Position numbers and translations under genes: made by a program | NCBI RefSeq assembly: GCF_020085105.1 | Contig: NC_058064.1 | Span: 20,189,323 to 20,253,322 of the forward strand | DNA length: 64,000 nucleotides | From: Siniperca chuatsi | Taxonomy: Eukaryota; Chordata; Actinopteri; Centrarchiformes; Sinipercidae | Direction of reading: 5' to 3' | Notes under the pieces: generated by a model | The model's database searches: none | Seen by the model: only the letters and a program-made list of their open reading frames with translations | What the model was told of the DNA's origin: nothing | Shown: in pieces, positions 56,728 to 64,000 of the stretch | How the letters are laid out: every line of letters starts with the position of its first letter | Numbering within the stretch: the first letter of the stretch is position 1

Positions 56728-59700
56728 ATGTCGGGCTTCAATCTGCTGCATCTAATAACCAAGAGCCAGCCTGTAGCTCTGAGGTCCTGCAGTCTTCCCT
56801 CAGGTCCACTGACTGGGTGATGTGTGCCTGCTGTGCTCTACCTCTCTTAAAGCCTTAACACCTGGCTGGTGTGTCAGCATGTCTTTATTGTCCCAGTCTG
56901 CATGTGTTCACAATGATGTGAGCTGCTTTCAGTTATTTTCTTAAATGTGATCGGTCCTCTAAGGGAATGGTGATCAAATGTTTGCAGTGAACGATGCTTG
57001 AGAGCTCCAAAATTGGACCAAATCTGAATTGGACCTCAATACTTTTTAAGTAGCAAGTGATTTGCATCTGTAGCAGTGAGTATCAAAAACTTCCTGGTAC
57101 TGCAATTATGGCACTGAATGCTTTCAGATTCTTACAGAATTGCTGACTCGTTCTTGAAAAAATATTACCTGATTTTAAAGTCTAATTTTGTCAGTTTTAT
57201 TTATATACTGATAGTCTTGATTTTAAATAAAAACAAATCAAACAAAGAAATGAAGTGAAATACAATTCACATTGTTTTATGTATTTGCTGTTTATGCATG
57301 CGTTTAGTGTGTCATAATTAAATGAAAAACATATCTTAAAGCTAGGGTAGGTTTTCTATTTCAGAAGCATTTTTTGTTATATTTGTTTACATCCCGACAG
57401 CAATCAATAAATCAAATGCTCTGGGGAAAAAATGAAAAGAATCTGGTGTCCGTGGCTGCCGCAGGCCTGCAATAAGCCCAGCCATCATTTCATTCAGCCC
57501 AAATGAAATGATGGCTGGGCTACCTGCCAGTCTACACCCCTACCTGCCTTTCAGCTGGATACTTTCAAAATGTAGCTGTCTCTTGCTAGTTTCTCCAACA
57601 TTAGCTACCCTAGCTTTAATGGGCAGTTATCTATTGTTGGGCCTCGCCTCGCCTCGCCCCTTCACAAAGAGGCTCGACTGAGAAACAAAGGACAGACAGG
57701 AGAACGGCGCCAAGTCCCCACAGCCGTTAACTCACACCGAGGTGTAAGACTGACGCGAGATCTCAGTTGAATCTAAACACCGGACTCGTATTGGACGAGA
57801 CGCGCACTGCAGCGCGGGAAATCCCGGCGCACAGCTGTGACGACATCACGTCTATAAAGCCCCACACTGCTCGTCGTCTTTTACACTGTAACCCCCGTTA
57901 CGACAGGAAGACACATCACACAAACTTTTCTTTTCCTAGGAGAGTCTTGACTCGCTAATAACTTTATCCAGTAACACGGCTGGTGAATGAAGGTTTGCTG
58001 CCGGGTTCCTGTGTGATAAAGGGGCAGCTATTGTGCTTTGCCACAGCATTTTCCTCTCCACTCACCCACACACCTTTTCACGTACATTTACACACTTACA
58101 CACATCTCAAACAACCCAGATAGCGTGAGAGCATAATTAACTAAGCTGCCCGCTATCTTGAGGACAATTAGAGCTTGTCCTCCCTTTCGGCTCTGTCCCT
58201 TTTGTTTGAGTTTCGCAGGTCTGCCCGCCATTTTGGCTCTGTGCATGGCGAAGACCCACATGGTCACTCCCGCCATCTTCCTCACACCCTCCACACCAGT
58301 GCTTGGATCTCACCCTGCACTGTCCCCCTTTTTAATGTAAATATCAGCATTTTTAGGTGGACAGCCACCTTTGAGACGGTTTTTCATGTTTGGTTATAAT
58401 TTTATAACTTTAAAAAACTTTTTTTTTTTCTGTGTTGTGATTTGATTTTAATGTGGCATGGAAAATTCATGCCATAATGAAAAACCATAGATATATACAC
58501 GTATTGGTCGCTGCTGTTCATTGCAGCTATGCGTCAACGCAGCCACCGTATTGGTACGGGGAAGCCTCGCCTCCTAATGCTTGTATGTCTATCTACAATT
58601 AAAATCATCGTAACTCGTTGAATTGTTACAGCTTTTCAAGCTGTTTGGTTTGTTACAAATGTCAGACATGTATTTATGATAAAGGATACTTTATTAAATT
58701 CAAAATTATTGTTTTCATACCAAAATACTCTATCTTATATAGATAATAACAATAATATTAGTATAATATAATATTTAAGATTAATTTACTAAGTATATTA
58801 TTTTTTTCTTACTGCATTCTAAAATTGCTGCCATGATCTAATTTTGTTTATATTTTAGAAATAAATAAAGTCCTGATTAATAAAAAACACACAATTACAA
58901 CAAACACTAAAGTTAAAAGATTAAGTACATTTCTGGCAGGCAAAATTATATATACAGTGTATCAACAGGGCTGTGAAGAGTTGCAGTGTAACAGGTAAGT
59001 TACTTTTAGCTGCAATTCAGGTTACTTTGTGTCACATTAGGGCTACTGCTTTAAAGTAGATCATTTAGGACTGACATACTTAACACAGTAATACACAGAG
59101 CAACATAGCTGATTGATAATAATGAGATCATTTTCAGCATCTTACTGATATATTACTTTAATTCAAAAAAATGTTTTTCTTTACCTGACAAAATTAGCTT
59201 AATTTAGTATCAGGACAGTCACTTAACATTGTTAGCTCAAAAGAAGGATTACTTACTGTGATATATCAAATTCAACACAATCATACCAGTAAAAGATACA
59301 CGATAGATTTATTGATAATTTTACAACACAGGGTTTTATAACGAAAATTATTATAAATATTGTAAAATAGTTTTTCATCTGAAATATTATTCCCGGTTGC
59401 TTGGTTTTGGCATTTCTTTCATTAGACACCAAAACATCCAAAAGCAGCACAAAAGTCTGACATTTTCCACTCTTTGAACTGGCCAGAACCTCGCTGCAAT
59501 GTGGGCATCTCACAGTCTGGGTGCACTATCTACAATTATATATCTATGATGAAAAACAATTAATTCAGCTATTTAAGGCAAGTGGCTTAATATTAGTCCT
59601 ATTAATAGATGTTTTTCATAGAACTATGACACACTAAATGCATACAAGCAAATACATATAACAAAGTGTATTGTATTTCACTTTATTTCTTAGTTCAAGT

Positions 59701-62700
59701 CCAAATATAAAGGTTGTTCTTAAAGGACCAGTGATCAGTGGTTTTGCATGTTTTAGCACATTTACTAATCACTTGCACTTTTGCAACAATAGCATTTTTG
59801 TCTACTGTTCCAGGTGTCCAATGAATTCTATTAATTTCTGTACAGTATGAAAATCAATTAGCAGACTTGGGCTGTTGTATAATCCATCACAGTAAACATC
59901 AAGTCTGCTCTCTTTTTTCACAAATTATATTACTATATTATATTGTGAGGTGATGCAGTGCAGACTTTTCAGGTCAAATTGCATTTAAACTGCATTATCA
60001 GCCAACAATAAGGTAACTTTGACAAACAATGCAGACTTGATATTTAGTGTGAAGGTTAGCAAGTTTCTAGAGTTTGCTAATTGATTTTGAAACTGTACAG
60101 AAATGAATGAAAATGAAAAATACATCTCGAAATCTGCTATAGTATAGCCTGCATTCAAAATGGTTGGCAAAAATGTGAGGTACACATTATTTGTTGTGAG
60201 GTAAAACCTTTAGACAGCATTAAACAATGATACATTTGAAAAATGAGCTAATTTTGTTAAATTAAATTGAATAAAAAATATGTTTTTACTCACATGTTTA
60301 TACTATAGCAAAATCAGGAAATGTGTATCACATCACCCTCTTCACTTGCTGGTCTAAGATACAAACATTAGTGCCATTAGTTCCACAGGGTACATTTTAA
60401 AATGGTTCATATCTCCCTTGAGTTCAGCATCAGTTGAGTTTGTAGCTCTACTCACATGCTGCTGTCAAACAGCTGAAATTTCAAGTGCTAACAGAATAAT
60501 AAAATGATTCACTTCTTGGCTACCTTGCAGCTTGCATGCAATGAGTGGTTTTGGTTTTGTTTAAGAAATTTACATCTAATATTAAAAGGTTTTATTGCTC
60601 CATAGCTTCTTTCTGTTTTTCTTTTTGTGTGCAAAAGATGTGCTTTTTTTGCATCAGTTATCCTTTTATAATAAGAGTCTGCATGATGAAGCAGTGACGA
60701 TTCCCTCATATCTGAGGAGAAAAAGTGTCAGAGCAAGGTGTTCAGAAGTTGATACTTGAACCACAACTTATCACTATCCAGAGCACAATGCAAATTCCAC
60801 CTAGAATTTTAAAATAATAATATGAATGATAGTGATAGAAATAATAATGATGATGATAATAATAGTAATGAGACTAATAATAACAACTGTAGTAGCAGTT
60901 GTCGAGCAGGAACACGGGGGCAGCAGGTGGCCCGCAATCACAGATCCAGACTCTGCAGCTCTGGAGGCAGAAATACCTGCTGAAAGCGACAGGAGGAGAG
61001 AGACGAGAAAGCACAAAACTACGGAAGAGAGAAGATGTCGAGTTAATAACATGCATTAATGGGATAAAACTGCGTACAGATGGAGAGGGAGAGGAGGAGA
61101 GAGGAGCTCAGTGCATCATGGGAAGTCTCCCGGCAGTCTAGGCCTATAGCAGCATAACTAAGGGATGGTTCAGGACTCATCCAAGCCAGCCATAACTATA
61201 AGCTTTATCAAAGAGGAAAGCCTTTAACCTACTCTTAAATGTGGAGATGGTGTCTGCCTCCCGAACCCAAACTGGGATCTGATTCCACAGGAGAGGAGCT
61301 TGATAGCTAAAGGCTCTGGCTCCCATTCTACTTTTGGAGACTCTAGGGACCACAAGTAACCCTGCATTCTGGGATCGCAATGTTCTAGTGGGATAATAAG
61401 GTATTATGAGCTCTTTATATGATAAGATGGTGCCTGACCATTAAGAGCTTTGTAGGTGAGGAGAAGGACTTTAAATTCTATTCTGGATTTTACAGGGAGC
61501 CAGTGCAGAGAGGCTAATATTGGAGAAATATGATCTCTTGTTAGTACAAGTTCTTCTCAGTACACGTGCTGCAGCATTCTGGATCAACTGGAGAGTCTTA
61601 AGGAACTTATTCAGGCAGCCTGAAATTAAGGAATTGCAATAGTCCAGCGTAGTAGTAACAAATGCATGGACTAGTTTTTCTGCATAATTTTGAGACAGGA
61701 TGTGCCTGATTTTTGCAATGTTACGTAGGTGAAAGAAGGCAGTCCTTGAAGTTTGTTTCATATGGGAGTTAAAGGATAAATTCTGATAAAGATAACTCCG
61801 AGGTTCCTTACGGTGGTGTTGGAGGCCAAGGCAATGCCATCTAGAGCACTATCTAGTAACTTCAGTTTTGTCTGAGTTTAACATCAGAAAATTGCAGGTC
61901 ATCCAGGTTTTTATGTCCTTAAGGCATGCTTGACGTTTAGCTAACTGATTAGTTTCATCTGGCTTGATCGATAGATATAATTGGGTATCATCCACATAAC
62001 ACTGAAAGTTTATGGAGTGTTTCCTAATAATATTGCCTAAAGGAAGCATATATAAGGTGAAAAAACGATTTTAATGAAAGCACTGTTTATTTTTAAGTGT
62101 CATTGTCATACTGTAAGCTAATTTTTTTTGGCCCATCTGCTTTTATTTATATTTTCTGTCAGAGCATGATGTTGAGATAGAGGAAGATTTTGCATTTTTG
62201 TAGAAGAACACCTATACAGCTCTTTTTCCTTCCTGGTGGTATCAGAAATATCTGCATAGTTAATATTTCTTGTCTGCCCTGCCTCGCCCCTCAGGAACAT
62301 GTAGGACTAAGAAGTTGTGGCCAGTGAGCTTCTCTCAGGAGGAGCTGAAGAAACGCCTCACACCGATGCAGTACCATGTTACCCAGGAGAAAGGAACTGA
62401 GAGGTAGGACGAACCGCTGTAACCATCTGCTGACCATGAGCATAAAAGTGCTCATTGTTAGTTTTATGCTGTTCCTCTAATTTTCCTCAAAGTTTCATAA
62501 ATGTGTCATAGTTTTTTAGTGATGACTCACTATCATCATGATTTTTGTCATCAAAGTGAAACCTGCATTAAATTGATCACAATTTTGTATGTGTTCTCAC
62601 AAATGTATAAGTGCCGGTGCAGACACTGATTTTACCCGTCAACTTTAAAGGCTGGAGGTCAAATTTTGTATGTTGTTTTGCACATTTACAAGTCAAATTA

Positions 62701-64000
62701 CAACCTCATGCACCATTTTATACAAAAAACTTTTGGCAGTGTTTTATATCCATGCCATGGCAATCCACAAATCAAGCTTATTTAGAAAAGGAATATCATA
62801 CCCGGGGAGACTTTTCAGATTTCATTCCATATTCTCTGAAATTCAAAATTCATTCAATATTTTCAAGTTTCATTCAATATTCTCTCATTTAATTCCATAT
62901 TTTCATTAAATAATCTCACATTTCATTCCATAATCTCAGAATTTCATTCCATATTCTCAAATTTAATTCACGTTTCATTCCATATTTTCAAGTTCCATTC
63001 ATATTCCCAAGTTTGTTCCATATTCTAAATTTTTATTCCATATTCTCAAATTACACTCCATTATCTCAAGTTTTTTTTCCATATTCTCAGAAATGTATTG
63101 CATAATCTCAAATTTTATTCCATATTCTCAAATTTCTTGCCATATTCTCAAAATTCTATTCCATATTCTCAAGTGTCATTCCATATTCTCAAATTTCAGT
63201 CAGTTTTCTCAGAATTTCATTTAATTTTCTCAAATTTCATTCCATATTCTCATGCTTTATTCAATATCTTCAGGCAACATGGCGCATTGAATGGCTGCGC
63301 TAGTAGTAAGTGCTAGTGTGTTTTTCCTCAAAAATTAGCTTTTCGACACTAGTTAAATTCTCAAGTTTTATTAATTATTCTCAGAATTTCATTCCATATT
63401 TTCAAGTTACATTAAATATTCTCGAGTTTCATTCCATATTTTCAAAATTGAATTCCATATTCTCAGAATTTCAGTATTCTCAAGTTTCTTTAGTTTATTC
63501 TTATTTATCATGTACTCATGGTTCATGCTTTTTCTTTTCACAGATATTTTTTTGTTTTTATAAATGCTCAATATTATTACTGATATATTTTCTTCTTCAG
63601 ATTTTCACACAGTCAAAGACATAAAAAGTGTGCGCCCTGGTCATAGTGCAGTTATAAAATCCTGGTGCACCACGGAGCATCACTCCTGCCTGGCTGTTGA
63701 CAGCTCTGTCAGTCGAAGAGTCAGTCACACTGACCAATAGTGGAGGTTGTACCAGTGGCTGGTAGCTTTGTAGTAAGGTAATTTTGAGACAAGACTCGGA
63801 GACCATCCTTTTGGGCTGACACACACAACCTCCTATAAAAGCACAGACGTAAGCATGAGGTTGTTTCCCTGAAAACAGTATTTGTTGTTGCACACTGACA
63901 GGACCATGTTGGAAACATAACAATTACTGATTTGTTCATCATGTTGAGCCATTCAGTTTTACTAATACAGCCATTTTCCACAGTGCCTTCACTGGAGAGT
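56728..64000 (+). CDS. msrb3: Methionine-R-sulfoxide reductase B3, mitochondrial-leader isoform (partial)
   Basis: MsrB3 reduces the R form of methionine sulfoxide in proteins. It exists as ER and mitochondrial forms made by alternative first exons (family knowledge). Visible exons: 56728-56803 (76 nt, after a probable 5' UTR part from the acceptor at 56654), 62295-62403 (109 nt) and 63984 to beyond 64000. The first encodes MSGFNLLHLITKSQPVALRS and CSLPSG, almost the known mitochondrial leader. The second encodes GTCRTKKLWPVSFSQEELKK and RLTPMQYHVTQEKGTE, the start of the SelR domain. The third starts SAFTGE after TTTTCCACAG. Phases (1, then 2) agree. The zinc CxxC pairs and the catalytic cysteine lie beyond the window. 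No ER signal exon was found. Confidence 0.93.
57336..57619. mobile_element. TTAA-flanked MITE with central 20-bp hairpin
   Basis: A 284-bp element. The left end is TTAAAGCTAGGGTAGG (57336), and the right end CTACCCTAGCTTTAA (ending 57619) is its complement. The centre holds a perfect inverted repeat with 20-nt arms at 57475-57494 and 57502-57521 (AGCCCAGCCATCATTTCATT and its complement) and a 7-nt loop. TTAA at both outer borders could be a TTAA target duplication or just part of the inverted repeat. Located in the MSRB3 intron. Confidence 0.7.
57640..58020. other. CpG-rich segment with TATA-like box, unassigned
   Basis: It starts with three GCCTCGCC-type repeats (57640-57660). It is CpG-rich, has TCTATAAAGCCC at about 57850 and is followed by a pyrimidine-rich segment ending TTTCCTAGGAG near 57942. 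This could be a solo LTR, an alternative promoter or a repeat. The frame 57767-57958 across it shows no known domain. Confidence 0.25.
58021..60782. other. msrb3: AT-rich MSRB3 intron, nothing recognised
   Basis: Long AT-rich intronic sequence without exon-like or transposon-coding segments. A small hairpin (GGCATGGAAAATTCATGCC) is at about 58453-58471. ACCATAGATATATACACG (about 58485) and a looser ATATATCTATGATG (about 59538) may be the ends of an old MITE, but I could not confirm this. Confidence 0.35.
60783..62050 (-). mobile_element. L2-like LINE, 5'-truncated, RT domain visible
   Basis: In minus-strand order: FQCYVDDTQLYLSIKPDETN (the Y-V-D-D catalytic box, from about 62010) and MTCNFLMLNSDKTEV; then KLVHAFVTTTLDYCNSLISG and [15 protein letters not shown] (61540-61690); then [20 protein letters not shown] and [15 protein letters not shown]; then a (TTA)n-rich 3' end reaching 60783. 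The parts are in different frames, so the copy is dead. It shares about 880 bp with 16146-17025. It lies antisense in the MSRB3 intron just upstream of the exon at 62295. Confidence 0.85.
62800..63500. repeat. Degenerate ~20-bp tandem repeat field
   Basis: Some thirty diverged copies of TTTCATTCCATATTCTCAA(A/G) fill 62810-63250 and resume at 63350-63490, with unit lengths of about 18-22. Open frames here (FHSIFSNFIPYSQ-like peptides) are translations of the repeat. A non-repeat island of about 100 bp (63260-63350) separates the two blocks. Located in the MSRB3 intron between 62403 and 63984. Confidence 0.9.

Noticed and set aside
57640-58020. ER-isoform first exon of MSRB3
   Set aside because: CpG-rich with a TATA-like box, but it lies downstream of the mitochondrial leader exon and encodes no hydrophobic signal with a phase-1 donor.
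62611-63624. Frames with FHSIFSNFIPYSQ repeats as a repeat protein
   Set aside because: They are by-products of the ~20-bp degenerate repeat and lie in an MSRB3 intron.

Overview
The window is nuclear DNA of a bony fish, most likely a percomorph-type teleost. It holds intron-rich vertebrate genes with GT/AG junctions, long (CA)n, (TA)n and (ATT)n microsatellites, and many remnants of transposons typical of fish (L2, Rex1/Babar-like and I/Nimb-like LINEs, hAT, Tc1, PIF/Harbinger-like and DIRS elements). I see no bacterial operon, phage or CRISPR array.

Four protein-coding genes can be read exon by exon. From left to right they are: B2M (beta-2-microglobulin, minus strand, 3 coding exons, 5442-7225, complete); TMBIM4 (Golgi BAX-inhibitor-motif protein, plus strand, 7 exons, 12246-18675, complete); LEMD3/MAN1 (inner nuclear membrane protein, plus strand, 13 exons, 24062-41095, complete); and MSRB3 (methionine-R-sulfoxide reductase B3, plus strand, from 56728 and running off the right edge). 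For the three complete genes, the summed exon lengths give an open frame ending at a stop codon: 116, 236 and 852 residues. A broken second B2M-type exon lies at 1467-1698.

Region by region: 1-5 kb holds transposon debris (PIF/Harbinger-like MITE, DIRS recombinase remnant, duplicated repeats) and the B2M pseudogene. 5-7.4 kb is B2M with an MHC-type SXY/ISRE-like promoter. 9.3-11.2 kb is an I/Nimb-like LINE that keeps ORF1 and the 3' end but has no ORF2, abutting a hAT 5' end. 12-20 kb is TMBIM4, whose intron 6 collects an L2 LINE and a hAT MITE. 24-43 kb is LEMD3 with a long 3' UTR and hAT insertions in its introns. 44-56 kb is a transposon graveyard: a hAT transposase split by a MITE carrying a 51-bp tandem repeat, and a Tc1 copy split by LINE pieces. 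56.7-64 kb is the start of MSRB3, with a hairpin MITE, an L2 LINE and a degenerate satellite of about 20 bp in its introns.

The genes do not form one pathway: B2M serves MHC class I, TMBIM4 calcium and cell-death control, LEMD3 nuclear envelope/SMAD signalling, and MSRB3 protein repair. LEMD3-MSRB3 adjacency and the nearby TMBIM4 match the human 12q14 block from memory; B2M beside them does not, since human B2M is on chromosome 15. I found no convincing new gene system. The most useful oddities are two short, stop-free, frame-preserving introns (TMBIM4 intron 4 and LEMD3 intron 11), the ORF1-only half-LINE, the nested hAT/MITE, and the fact that only the mitochondrial MSRB3 leader exon is visible.
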